A stretch of 64,000 nt of DNA from Gelidibacter japonicus (GTDB lineage Bacteria; Bacteroidota; Bacteroidia; Flavobacteriales; Flavobacteriaceae), in NCBI RefSeq assembly GCF_010725055.1, contig NZ_BJKB01000001.1, forward strand, positions 372,001 through 436,000, given 5' to 3'. This document shows positions 1 through 9,486 of the stretch, piece after piece. The notes beneath the pieces were generated by a model. It saw nothing but the letters and a program-made list of their open reading frames with translations. It searched no databases and was not told where the DNA came from. Position 1 is the first letter of the stretch, and the number at the start of each line of letters is the position of its first letter. Made by a program: the position numbers and the translations under genes.

Positions 1-406
<406 letters not shown>

Positions 407-634
407 TTATATAAATAAAGGATTAAAATTTTAATTATTATTTTTAGCAGATCTGAAAGCTTGCATTAAATCAATGACTTTCCGAACCAGTGACAATTGA
501 CATTATCATAAACGGGTTAAAATTAAGCAATATTCCATAAATAGTATTATGTACGACATATTAAATTTTTCGAAATTGGTTCCGTAAAAAAATCAGGTAA
601 TAACTTTTTAAGACACCCCACATAAAGAGACTAT

Positions 635-1813
635 CTATTCATAAGTCAGATACGCGGAAACCAGCCAATGATTCAATTTATCACCATCAACAGGTGTCGC
701 CGGGATTTTAATTTTTATATCATGATTTCCTGCTTTCAGATTGCCTAAATCCACCACCATCGGTTCCACAAAAGACCCTGGGCACCAGTTGGAACGCGAC
801 AAATCTGAAGAAGCAATGCGCTCTTCAATTTCCTTAATTTCGTATTTTCTGGTTTCCGAACTTATATAAGAAGCCGAATCTTTCTTGATCCACACGCCCG
901 AAGTTGGATTGAAACGTCTAAAAGAGGCGCAATCATCACGCCACGGAATGGTATCCAATACCAATTTGCCGTCAAAATAGACACTGTTTTTGATTTTGAT
1001 GAATTCATCTCCACCGCTATGCCCACCGTGCCCGGTTGTGATATAATGTAGTTTGACATTTTTGGCATCCTTTTTTAACTGAATGGTCTGTTCCAAGTCT
1101 TTATGGGCAAAATTATCGGGGATTTGCTGTCCGCCAACATAAGGAATGGTATTTACTATGGGTAACACGGAAACTTTTCGCTGTTTTCTATCGGAATACG
1201 TGAGTTCCATATCAAAATCATAGCCTTCGGAAGTCCAAGTGTCAATCCAGACGCCCACATAAAACGTTCCGGTGACCAAGCTTTCCAAATCGGTGATATC
1301 ATGTTCCCAAACCACTTGTTTTTCCCATGATGGAATATAAACAGGTCGTCTATATTTCACCTTGTTATCGCTATAATAGCCAACGCCAAACGGGGTCATA
1401 AATCGCATTAGTTCTACAACAGGATTATAGTTTTTGCCAGTGACGAAACCGGCATATTTATCATCGACATAAGAATCGGTCGGGAATTTTTCGCCCTTTT
1501 CCGCAATGGAAAGAATGGATAGTTTTTCTGGATCGGTGACTACAAAACAAGATCCGGATTTGTCCCAACGATCGCCAGCGGAACGCACGGTCAATTTGAT
1601 TTTGACATCGGTTCCATTTGCAAATGTAGGAACGGTCACCTTTTTATAGACCAAACGTCCGTCCATTAATCTGACGGCATCAGTATCCGTGCCTTTGTCA
1701 CCAGTAAAGTTTATAGGTTGTTTTTCGAAGATCTTGTAGGTTGAAGGGTTTTGTGCGTTGGCTGAAAAGAGCGATGCAAAAAGAAATGTTATGAGTAGGG
1801 ATTTGAATTTCAT
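635..1813 (-). CDS. PNGase F-family peptide-N4-(N-acetyl-beta-glucosaminyl)asparagine amidase
   Basis: The 392-residue product has a Sec signal peptide (residues 1-21, SANAQ) followed by the two beta-sandwich domains of the PNGase F family. Recognisable blocks are RWDKSG (about 82-87), RFMTPFGVGYY (about 137-147), the hinge ITDLESLVTGTFYVGVWIDTW (174-193), GGDEF (267-271) and SNWCPG (341-346). The enzyme hydrolyses the glycosylamine bond between Asn and the first GlcNAc, releasing whole N-glycans from glycoproteins outside the cell. From memory of Elizabethkingia PNGase F, Asp84 and Glu270 match its essential Asp60 and Glu206, while its Glu118 position seems to be Asp191 here. It sits between GH2 and a GH92 gene, at the downstream end of the N-glycan block. 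Confidence 0.85.
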   Translation of the reverse strand: MKFKSLLITFLFASLFSANAQNPSTYKIFEKQPINFTGDKGTDTDAVRLMDGRLVYKKVTVPTFANGTDVKIKLTVRSAGDRWDKSGSCFVVTDPEKLSILSIAEKGEKFPTDSYVDDKYAGFVTGKNYNPVVELMRFMTPFGVGYYSDNKVKYRRPVYIPSWEKQVVWEHDITDLESLVTGTFYVGVWIDTWTSEGYDFDMELTYSDRKQRKVSVLPIVNTIPYVGGQQIPDNFAHKDLEQTIQLKKDAKNVKLHYITTGHGGHSGGDEFIKIKNSVYFDGKLVLDTIPWRDDCASFRRFNPTSGVWIKKDSASYISSETRKYEIKEIEERIASSDLSRSNWCPGSFVEPMVVDLGNLKAGNHDIKIKIPATPVDGDKLNHWLVSAYLTYE

Positions 1814-1851
1814 TTTTAGATGATTTTATATTTTGAAAATGTGAGTTAAAA

Positions 1852-1903
1852 AGACCTGTCAGGTTTTCCTCCTTCGGCGGACAGGTTAAAACCTGACAGG
1901 TCT
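1852..1903. repeat. Intergenic inverted repeat, gacctgtcaggtt family
   Basis: Two 15-base arms (agacctgtcaggttt at 1852-1866, and its exact complement at 1889-1903) flank an internal segment that reads tcctccttcggcggacaggt. The same building blocks recur at 34340-34472 and 39017-39125. It lies between a GH92 stop and the PNGase F start on the minus strand, so it would be transcribed as a strong hairpin. It may act as an attenuator or mRNA stabiliser; that role is inferred. Confidence 0.8.
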
Positions 1904-1915
1904 GAACATGTGCAT

Positions 1916-4141
1916 TTACTCTAAAGTGACTTTAAGCGTTTTAGCGTTTGCCAATTCGTCATGGCTAACAAAATAGCCTTTGTGTTTTTTACCGTTGATT
2001 AAAATTTGTTTGATTCGCCCCTTTCCAACTTTCTCGATGACCAATTCCTCGTTTTTATAATATTTGGAATCTAATTGAATAGTGATTTTATCGAATAGAG
2101 GCTTTGTAATCGTGTATTTTGGGTCGCCTGGAGACACAGGATAGAAGCCCATCATGGAATAGACCGCCCAAGCCGACATGGTGCCGGTATCGTCATTGCC
2201 AGGAAGACCATCGGCCGTGTTTTTAAAATGTTTTCTGAGCAGTTCCTCAACCATTTTTTGGCTACGCCATTCCTCACCTTTCACATAATTGAACAGATAC
2301 GGATACGCAATTCCGGGTTCGTTGGCCATGTCAAACTGCTCGGTGTCAAAAATCTTTTGTAATTGATCCGTAAAGCCTTTGTTGCCACCCATCAATTTGA
2401 TCAATCCAGGTACATCATGCGGAATCATAAACGAATATTGCCAAGCATTGCCTTCGATAAAACCAACGTTTTCAGCAAAGTTAGCGCCCTCATTTGGATC
2501 GAAAGGCTCGTACCACTCGCCATTTTGCAGTCTTGGTCGCAACATTTTTAAGTCTTTATCGAAAAGCTTTTTATAGGATAACGAGCGATGTCTAAATCGC
2601 TTATAATCGTCTTTTTTATCCAATGCATTTGCCAATAAAGCGATGGCATGATCGGCCGCATTGTATTCTTGCGTGGTTGACACCGAGCCGCCATGATCGG
2701 TTGTTAAATAGCCTTTTTCGATATAGTCCTTTAGGCCTGGTCGCAAGGGATTGTTTTCAAGCTGATCAGCACTTTTCAACATGGCCTCGTAAGCTTTTTC
2801 GACATCAAAGTCTTGAATACCTTTTAAGTACGTATCGGCAATGACGATACTTGCAGGATCTCCCACCATGGTAAAGGTTTCGGTAGAATTCAATTCCCAT
2901 TTCGGAAGCCAGCCGTTTTCATCGTACATCTCCAACATGCTTTTGATCATATTGCTTTGTTGCTTCGGATATACGAGCGATAATAACTGGTGTACATTGC
3001 GATAGGTATCCCACAATGAAAACACGGTATAGCGCGTGCCTTTGGTGTTCCCTATTTTTCCTGTTTTAATTTCTGGGTAATCGCCATTCCAATCGTTCAA
3101 GGTGTTGGGATGGATTTGCGTGTGGTATAAAGCAGTATAAAAAATAGTCTTATCTTCTTTTGTTCCGCCTTCAACCTTAATTTTAGAGAGCGTTTCATTC
3201 CACACGTTATAAGTTGCTTTATAAACATCCTCAAAGAATTTCCCTCCCGTTTCTTGTTCTAAGTTTTCACGTGCATTTTCAATACTCACGTAACTCACGC
3301 CGATTTTAACCTCAATGGTTTCTGGCTTGTCGAAATTATAAGTGAAATAACTCCCAATGCTATCGCCAACCACCATTTTGGTCGACCTTTCCATGATTCT
3401 CGTTTTTCCATTATAAGTCATCCACTGTGCTTCTACACCTTCATAAAACGCAGGTTTTTTCCAAACTCCAAAATTGTCTGCCGGCTTGGAGAACTTAGCA
3501 ACAAAATAGACGGGATATGCTGCCTCCGGACTGTTATAGCAGAAAGACCCTACTGAGCGCATGCCTTGAATTTCGGTATCGGATACAATTTGTACCATGG
3601 CGCCTTCTTCATTGGTCAGTCCCACTCCTAAATTCAGCAATACATTTGCCTGACCCTTTGGAAAACTAAATTTGCTCACCCCTACTCTCGTCGAAGCCGT
3701 AAATTCCGCCCTGACATCGTATTTATCAATTTGTGTACTGTAATAACCAGCCTTAGCTAATTCGTTTCTGTAAGTGGAACCATATTTTAAATGATCCGTT
3801 TCCAACTCTCCGGTGGTTGGCATCAGCAGTAAAACACCCAATTCCGGACAGCCAACGCCACTCAAATTGACATGACTGAACCCCGTTAAAAACGTGTTTT
3901 CATGCACATACGGATTGGACAACCACTGACTGTCTTTTTCCAAGGGTAAATTTTGCGGACCAGCAACGTTAAACGGGCTGATACTTGCCATACCTCTTGG
4001 TGCGATTGGTCCGGGATAAGTGGCGCCATAATTGGAAGTGCCAATAATTGGATTGACATAATCAGCGGGTTCTTCTTGTGCGACAATATTAAAATTGCCG
4101 CAAAAAATCAAGAGAATAAATAATGATCTGAACTGTTTCAT
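1916..4141 (-). CDS. GH92 alpha-mannosidase (secreted)
   Basis: Exo-acting, calcium-dependent alpha-mannosidase of family GH92. The reading frame is open upstream to 4204, but the ATG at 4141 is chosen because it begins a clear signal peptide (MKQFRSLFILLIFCGNF, then IVAQ) and overlaps the stop of the upstream GH92 gene as ATGA. The mature protein opens with DYVNPIIGTSNYGATYPGP and contains SLWDTYRNVH, EGNAWQYSFMIPHD and GNDDTGTMSAWAVYSMMGFYP, blocks typical of the GH92 catalytic domain. The stretch read as GNEPSHH in two other GH92 proteins here is ANEPGIA in this one, which may mean a different linkage preference. It is probably co-translated with the neighbouring GH92. Confidence 0.93.
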   Translation of the reverse strand: MKQFRSLFILLIFCGNFNIVAQEEPADYVNPIIGTSNYGATYPGPIAPRGMASISPFNVAGPQNLPLEKDSQWLSNPYVHENTFLTGFSHVNLSGVGCPELGVLLLMPTTGELETDHLKYGSTYRNELAKAGYYSTQIDKYDVRAEFTASTRVGVSKFSFPKGQANVLLNLGVGLTNEEGAMVQIVSDTEIQGMRSVGSFCYNSPEAAYPVYFVAKFSKPADNFGVWKKPAFYEGVEAQWMTYNGKTRIMERSTKMVVGDSIGSYFTYNFDKPETIEVKIGVSYVSIENARENLEQETGGKFFEDVYKATYNVWNETLSKIKVEGGTKEDKTIFYTALYHTQIHPNTLNDWNGDYPEIKTGKIGNTKGTRYTVFSLWDTYRNVHQLLSLVYPKQQSNMIKSMLEMYDENGWLPKWELNSTETFTMVGDPASIVIADTYLKGIQDFDVEKAYEAMLKSADQLENNPLRPGLKDYIEKGYLTTDHGGSVSTTQEYNAADHAIALLANALDKKDDYKRFRHRSLSYKKLFDKDLKMLRPRLQNGEWYEPFDPNEGANFAENVGFIEGNAWQYSFMIPHDVPGLIKLMGGNKGFTDQLQKIFDTEQFDMANEPGIAYPYLFNYVKGEEWRSQKMVEELLRKHFKNTADGLPGNDDTGTMSAWAVYSMMGFYPVSPGDPKYTITKPLFDKITIQLDSKYYKNEELVIEKVGKGRIKQILINGKKHKGYFVSHDELANAKTLKVTLE

Positions 4142-6471
4142 TTTTTCGGATTGTTTTTTGAAATGCTTAATGAATACGGCAGGCTTTCTTTGGCTGTTCC
4201 CCATATTTTATTTGGAACATCGCCCATGTTAAATTCTAAACTTCCTCCTTTTTGGAGTGCATCAAATTTTAAAAAAGTGTTGTTATAAGATTTTCCATTC
4301 AATTCAGCACTTTGGATATAAACATTCGATTCTGAATTATTTTTGGAGGTAATTTCAAAAGTATTGCCGTTTTCCAAATGCAGTGTTGCTTTTTTAAACA
4401 GCGGGCTTCCAATGACATATTCATCAACACCAGGGGTTACTGGATAAAAGCCCAAAGCACTGAACACATACCACGCTGATGTTTGTCCGTTATCCTCATC
4501 GCCACAATAGCCATCAGGAGTAGCCGCATACAATTTAGCCATTACATCCCTGACTTTTTCTTGTGCTTTATACGGTTGATTTGCATAATTATACAAATAG
4601 ATCATGTGTTGGATGGGTTGGTTGCCGTGCGCATAATTCCCCATATTGACGATCTGCATTTCTCTGATTTCATGAATGGTAAATCCGTAATAGGAATCAT
4701 CAAATTTTGGTGGCATTTCAAAAACCTCATCCAGTTTTCCAGCAAACTGTTCCTTCCCACCCATCAAACCAATCAAACCGTTGATGTCATGAAAAACAGA
4801 CCAGGTGTAATGTAAACTATTGCCTTCCGTAAACGCATCTCCCCATTTTAAAGGATTGAACGGACTTTGAAAACTGCCATCTTCGTTCTTTCCACGCATC
4901 CACATGGTAGAAGGATCGAACAAATGTTTGTAGTTCATCGATTGCTTGAAATATTTTTTAGCCAATTTAGGTTGGCCCATTTTTTGAGCCATCTGAGCAA
5001 TGGTAAAATCGGCGTAAGCATATTCCAAAGTTCTGGCGGCATTTTCATTGATATCTACATCATAAGGCACATAGCCCAATTTATTATAATAGGTCAAACC
5101 TGCCCTGCCTACTGAATTTACTGGCCTACCCTCGGCAACCGTGGCATTTTTCAACACCGCTTCCAACAAGATATCAGCATCCATATCCTTTGCCCCTTTT
5201 AAATAGGCATCTGCAATAATAGGTGCTGAATTGGAGCCAATCATCACATCGCGATGTCCTGGACTTGCCCATTCTGGCAACCAACCCGATTCTTTATAAG
5301 TGTTGGCCAAGCCTTGCATGATCTTGCCATTAAGCTCTGGATACATCATATTAAAAAATGGAAAGACCGCTCTAAACGTGTCCCAAAATCCGTTATCGGT
5401 AAACATATAGCCAGGTAAAACCTTGCCGTTATACGGACTGTAATGCATAATATTATCATCAGCATCAAACTCATAAAATTTTCTCGGGAATAATAACACA
5501 CGATATAAAGAAGAATAGAAGGTTCTTAAATTATCGATATTATCATCTTCAATCTGAATTTTATTCAATTCGGTTTCCCATGCTTGTTTTGCTTTCTCTT
5601 TGGTGTCTTCAAATGAATCGGGTCCAATTTCTCTAAAAAGGTTTAATCGGGCTTGATCTGGACTAATAAAAGAAGAGGCAACTTTAACATGAACTACTTC
5701 TCCTTTTTTGGTTTTGAAGCCGACTATTGCTCCCACGTGTTCGCCTTCGCTTTTCGTTGTGTTTTCAACCAATTGCCATCCATCTTTCCAAGTATGATTA
5801 ATTTCAAAGTCCTTATCAAATTCGGCCACAAAATAGTTATGAAAATTTTCTGGAACTCCACCGTTATTATTCCGGGCGTAACCAATTATTTTGCGTTCTT
5901 CAGGAATAATTTTTACCATGGACCCCTTATTGAAAGCATCGAGGATGATATAGGAGTTTTCAGATTCTGGAAAGGTAAATTTAAAACTGGCCGCTCTTTC
6001 AGTCGGAGTCACCTCAGCCACCACATCATAATCGGCCAAATATACCGAGTAATGATAAGGCGCTACTGTTTCTGCCTTATGTGAAAACCATGATTCGCGC
6101 TCGTCTTCCTGAAATTTCAATTTTCCAGTTACCGCCATCAAGGAAAACGCTGCATAGTCATTCAACCAAGGACTTGGTTGGTGGGTCTGTTTGATGCCGC
6201 GAATTTTATTCTCACGGTATTTATAGGTCCAACCATCGCCCATTTTAGAGGTCATTGGTGTCCAGAAATTCATGCCCCATGGTGTGGCAATGGCAGGATA
6301 GGTATTTCCATTGGATAAATCGAACGATGAATCTGTTCCCATTAAAGGGTTTACAAAATCGACTAAATCCTTACTGGCGATATAGGCGTTGTTTTGTGCC
6401 TCCGAATTTGTGTTCACAAATATGAAAGCAATCAACAGCACCCACGACTTTTTTAAAATTAGATTTGACAT
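4138..6471 (-). CDS. GH92 alpha-mannosidase (secreted)
   Basis: Second GH92 protein, about 777 residues from the chosen ATG at 6471 (the frame extends to 6516, but the later ATG starts a normal signal peptide ending NTNSEAQ). GH92 signature blocks are DFVNPLMGTDSSF, FWDTFRAVFPFF, EGNSLHYTWSVFHD and GDEDNGQTSAWYVFSALGFYPVTPG. The segment YAHGNQP differs from the GNEP of two other GH92 proteins here by one residue. The stop overlaps the next GH92 start by four bases, which suggests translational coupling. The expected role is removal of alpha-linked mannose from N-glycans; the exact linkage cannot be read from the sequence. Confidence 0.93.
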   Translation of the reverse strand: MSNLILKKSWVLLIAFIFVNTNSEAQNNAYIASKDLVDFVNPLMGTDSSFDLSNGNTYPAIATPWGMNFWTPMTSKMGDGWTYKYRENKIRGIKQTHQPSPWLNDYAAFSLMAVTGKLKFQEDERESWFSHKAETVAPYHYSVYLADYDVVAEVTPTERAASFKFTFPESENSYIILDAFNKGSMVKIIPEERKIIGYARNNNGGVPENFHNYFVAEFDKDFEINHTWKDGWQLVENTTKSEGEHVGAIVGFKTKKGEVVHVKVASSFISPDQARLNLFREIGPDSFEDTKEKAKQAWETELNKIQIEDDNIDNLRTFYSSLYRVLLFPRKFYEFDADDNIMHYSPYNGKVLPGYMFTDNGFWDTFRAVFPFFNMMYPELNGKIMQGLANTYKESGWLPEWASPGHRDVMIGSNSAPIIADAYLKGAKDMDADILLEAVLKNATVAEGRPVNSVGRAGLTYYNKLGYVPYDVDINENAARTLEYAYADFTIAQMAQKMGQPKLAKKYFKQSMNYKHLFDPSTMWMRGKNEDGSFQSPFNPLKWGDAFTEGNSLHYTWSVFHDINGLIGLMGGKEQFAGKLDEVFEMPPKFDDSYYGFTIHEIREMQIVNMGNYAHGNQPIQHMIYLYNYANQPYKAQEKVRDVMAKLYAATPDGYCGDEDNGQTSAWYVFSALGFYPVTPGVDEYVIGSPLFKKATLHLENGNTFEITSKNNSESNVYIQSAELNGKSYNNTFLKFDALQKGGSLEFNMGDVPNKIWGTAKESLPYSLSISKNNPKK

Positions 6472-6561
6472 TATATTTTTGTTTAACCTTTTCGCTACAG
6501 AATTCAATGGATTCAATGTTCATTTTCAATATTGAATCTTGAATTCCAAACCTTTTTTGTG

Positions 6562-6755
6562 CGACCCAACCTGGGTCGAAACTAAATAACATTCATTGTT
6601 CTACAATTGTGGAATTCCTACAAACGTTGAATCTACAAATGTGGAATCCCTCTGGGATTCTTCTTAAAAAAGCTCTTTTAAAATTTAACGAACTGGTCTT
6701 GATTCTTGATTCTAAAAGCGAAGCGGTCTTGATTCTTAATACTTGATACTAAATA
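6562..6755. repeat. Intergenic repeats between GH29 and GH92
   Basis: The 291-base gap between two minus-strand genes (6472-6762) holds no gene. It contains a small hairpin (cgaccca / tgggtcg, 6562-6578), three imperfect copies of a unit of about 16 bases read as ctacaaatgtggaat (6601-6648), and tcttgat-type heptamers (about 6696-6751) like those found in front of other genes in this window. Confidence 0.6.
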
Positions 6756-6762
6756 CATACTT

Positions 6763-8109
6763 CTAATTCAACTCCACCGCCTGACCATGACCTCGGTATA
6801 ACTTCAACGGATCTTCCAACTCCACTTCTAAAATGGTGACATTGGCATCCAAATTCTTTGCTTGAGGCACTTCAATTCTTAGAATTCCAGGAATATTATT
6901 CCATGCGGCACCACCATTTCTTTCAAAACTCAGTTCTTGACCGTTTCCAACCACTTTGATGGATTTTACCTTATTTTGAATCCCTTTTAATGAGATATAA
7001 TTGTTAGGCGTATCAAATAGGGCCAAATAAATTTTGGTTTCGTTTTTATTCAATAAAGTCGGACCGTAAAAATGACCATAAGGCAAACCAGCTTTTGTAT
7101 CGAAAACTGCCGATTCGTGTTTGTTGACCCATTCTCCCAAAGCTTCCAAACGTTCCATTTCCTTATCTCCGATAGTACCATCAGGTTTTGGACCGATATT
7201 CAATAATAAATTCCCACCTGAAGCGATAACTTCCACAAAAGTTCTGATAATTTGTGATATCGGCTTATAATTGGTATCTGAAGGGTAATAGCCCCAATTA
7301 TCATTCATGGTCATACAAAACTCCCATGCGCCATCAGGCCTTACAATAGGAACACCTTGTTCTGGCGTACTATAATCGCCGTAGGTTTTGAGTCGGGAAT
7401 TGACAATTACTTCTGGATTCCACGTCAAAAGGGTATCTTTCAAAGATTCCGCTTGCCAGGCTTCACTTGATTGCTCCCAATCGCCATCAAACCACCACAA
7501 GTCAGGATGGAATCTATGGTCTAATTCCTTTAATTGATCGTGATTAAATTTCAAAAAGCGTTGCCATGGCGATAATTGATTTTGATTCTTTTGAGGATAA
7601 TCCTTTCGGGTATCAGGACGTGGGAATACGACGTCATAATCAGGATGCGACCAGTCGATCAACGAATAATACAAACCTACTTTCAAGTCTTCCTTCCGCA
7701 AAGCATCCACCAACGGACCAACCAAATCGCGTTTGGCTGGGGTTTTCTCCACCACGTTCAACTTGCTCACTTTGGTATCCCATAACGCCACACCGTCATG
7801 ATGTTTTGTGGTCAAGACGGCATAGCGGGCCCCAACTTTCTTGAACAATTTTGCCCAAGCCTCAGGATCGTAGTTTTTGGCGGTGAACTTTTTGCCCTGT
7901 GCCATATAGTCGTCATAAGTGATTTGCTTATGGTACAACGACCAAGATTCGCCAATACCGTTGACGCCATAATAGCCCCAATGCATGAAGATACCGAGTT
8001 TAGCATCTTGAAACCACTCCAAGCGTTCTTCTTTTGTTAGCTTTTCTTGAGCCGTAGCTTGATTGGCGACTAAGAAAACTAATACCGCAATAATCTTAAA
8101 ATATTTCAT
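6763..8109 (-). CDS. GH29 alpha-L-fucosidase
   Basis: Exported 448-residue fucosidase with a signal peptide ending NQATAQ (residue 21). The GH29 barrel starts with EWFQDAKLGIFMHWGYYG (31-48), continues with TKHHDGVALWDT (101-112) and carries the nucleophile Asp208 in WWFDGDW. Retaining fucosidases of this family release alpha-linked fucose from glycan cores or antennae. It is followed on the same strand by two GH92 genes and preceded by a second GH29. The two GH29 proteins differ around the active-site entry (GESWSLYH here, GEWVMN in the other), so they probably take different fucose linkages. That specificity split is inference. Confidence 0.93.
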   Translation of the reverse strand: MKYFKIIAVLVFLVANQATAQEKLTKEERLEWFQDAKLGIFMHWGYYGVNGIGESWSLYHKQITYDDYMAQGKKFTAKNYDPEAWAKLFKKVGARYAVLTTKHHDGVALWDTKVSKLNVVEKTPAKRDLVGPLVDALRKEDLKVGLYYSLIDWSHPDYDVVFPRPDTRKDYPQKNQNQLSPWQRFLKFNHDQLKELDHRFHPDLWWFDGDWEQSSEAWQAESLKDTLLTWNPEVIVNSRLKTYGDYSTPEQGVPIVRPDGAWEFCMTMNDNWGYYPSDTNYKPISQIIRTFVEVIASGGNLLLNIGPKPDGTIGDKEMERLEALGEWVNKHESAVFDTKAGLPYGHFYGPTLLNKNETKIYLALFDTPNNYISLKGIQNKVKSIKVVGNGQELSFERNGGAAWNNIPGILRIEVPQAKNLDANVTILEVELEDPLKLYRGHGQAVELN

Positions 8110-8169
8110 CCTTAATTGATTTGTTTATATCTTTTGTTTTATCTAATCTTTTTAAAAATACCATCTTTA

Positions 8170-9483
8170 TTAGAAAGTAATTTCTATAATGGTATCGATT
8201 TCATTTTGGTCTGATTCAGGGATTTCAATACGTAATCCATCTTTAGATTGGTTGGTATTCACATTACTTTTATTAGCGAATAATTTAGCCGATTTAATAA
8301 TTGCCTTAAACTCTGGAATGATAATAGGTTTTGATTGTTTTTCTAACACATGAAGGTAAAGCACATTTCCTCTTTGGGTTGAAACCCAGTCTTTGCTTGG
8401 CGGGATAATTCCAGCTTTCGTCCCGTATATGGTCTCCCCGTTTGTTTTCAACCAATCCCCTATTTCAGATAGAGATTGAATATGTTCCTCTTGTATTTTA
8501 CCGTTCGGCATAGGTCCGACATTTAACAGCAAATTACTTCCATATCCCGATGCTCTCACTAAATAATGAACAAGCTCTTTCTGTGATTTATGTTTTTTGT
8601 CCTGTAAGTCAAAACCCCAAGACCCATTAATGGTCGCACAAACCTCTCTTGGCAATTTACCAACATGGGATTCTGAAGTCCCAAAACCTGTTTTGTTTTC
8701 TCCAGGTAAGTCTCTTTCAAACATCTGAAAATCTTCTCCTGGTTTAAGAGCGTCGTGATGATTGTTCCCAATTAAACATTGCGGTTGTAGATCGTGTATT
8801 AGTTTATATATCTCGTCATAATGCCAGTTGGCATCCTTTTTATCCCAATCGCCATCAAACCAAATTCCAGCAATATCGCCATAGTTGGTCAATAACTCTG
8901 TTAATTGAGCTTTCATGAAATCTATATAAGCATTCCAATCCCCTTCATTTCTTCCTTCGATCCCATTACCTGTCGAACCTCTCGGGAAATAATCATCGCG
9001 ATGCCAATCTAACAACGAATAATAAAAGAAAAGTTTGATTCCTTCCTTCTCACAAGCCTCTGCCAAATCTTTTATAACATCCTTGCCATAGGGTGTTTTT
9101 TTAACAATGGTATAATCCGTCGCTTTAGAATCAAACATTGAAAATCCATCATGATGTCTCGTAGTGATGGTCATGTATCTCATTCCCGCATTTTTAGCAA
9201 TCTTCACCCATTCTTCAGCATTAAATTCAATGGGGTTGAAAAATGAAGGCAATTTCTCGTAAGCATCAATTGAAATATTTTGGTTGTTCATCACCCATTC
9301 ACCATCACCCAAAATACTATATACGCCCCAATGGATAAATAGGCCGAATTTTGCCTCTTCAAACCATTGTCTTGCTTCTAAATTACTTTCGGACGGCACA
9401 TAACTGGTTTGAGAAGTAACCTCTTTGGCTGTACTCAAAAAGATTAAGGCAACTAATATAATTCGTATCGACTTTAAATTCAC
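8170..9483 (-). CDS. GH29 alpha-L-fucosidase, GTG start
   Basis: 437-residue fucosidase. Its first codon is GTG (complement of cac at 9481-9483), three bases after the stop of the upstream GH20 gene, so translation is probably coupled. The signal peptide ends TSQ (about residue 25). Family features are FGLFIHWGVYSILGDGEWVM (46-65), TTRHHDGFSMFDS (107-119) and the nucleophile Asp210 in GIWFDGDWD. The second half has the usual SWGF and NLLLNVGPMPNG blocks. It presumably removes fucose from N-glycans or Lewis-type antennae before the GH92 enzymes act. Confidence 0.93.
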   Translation of the reverse strand: MNLKSIRIILVALIFLSTAKEVTSQTSYVPSESNLEARQWFEEAKFGLFIHWGVYSILGDGEWVMNNQNISIDAYEKLPSFFNPIEFNAEEWVKIAKNAGMRYMTITTRHHDGFSMFDSKATDYTIVKKTPYGKDVIKDLAEACEKEGIKLFFYYSLLDWHRDDYFPRGSTGNGIEGRNEGDWNAYIDFMKAQLTELLTNYGDIAGIWFDGDWDKKDANWHYDEIYKLIHDLQPQCLIGNNHHDALKPGEDFQMFERDLPGENKTGFGTSESHVGKLPREVCATINGSWGFDLQDKKHKSQKELVHYLVRASGYGSNLLLNVGPMPNGKIQEEHIQSLSEIGDWLKTNGETIYGTKAGIIPPSKDWVSTQRGNVLYLHVLEKQSKPIIIPEFKAIIKSAKLFANKSNVNTNQSKDGLRIEIPESDQNEIDTIIEITF

Positions 9484-9486
9484 TCT

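Noticed and set aside
5653-6084. 143-codon plus-strand frame inside a GH92 gene
   Set aside because: Antisense shadow of a clear GH92 coding region; no recognisable family features.
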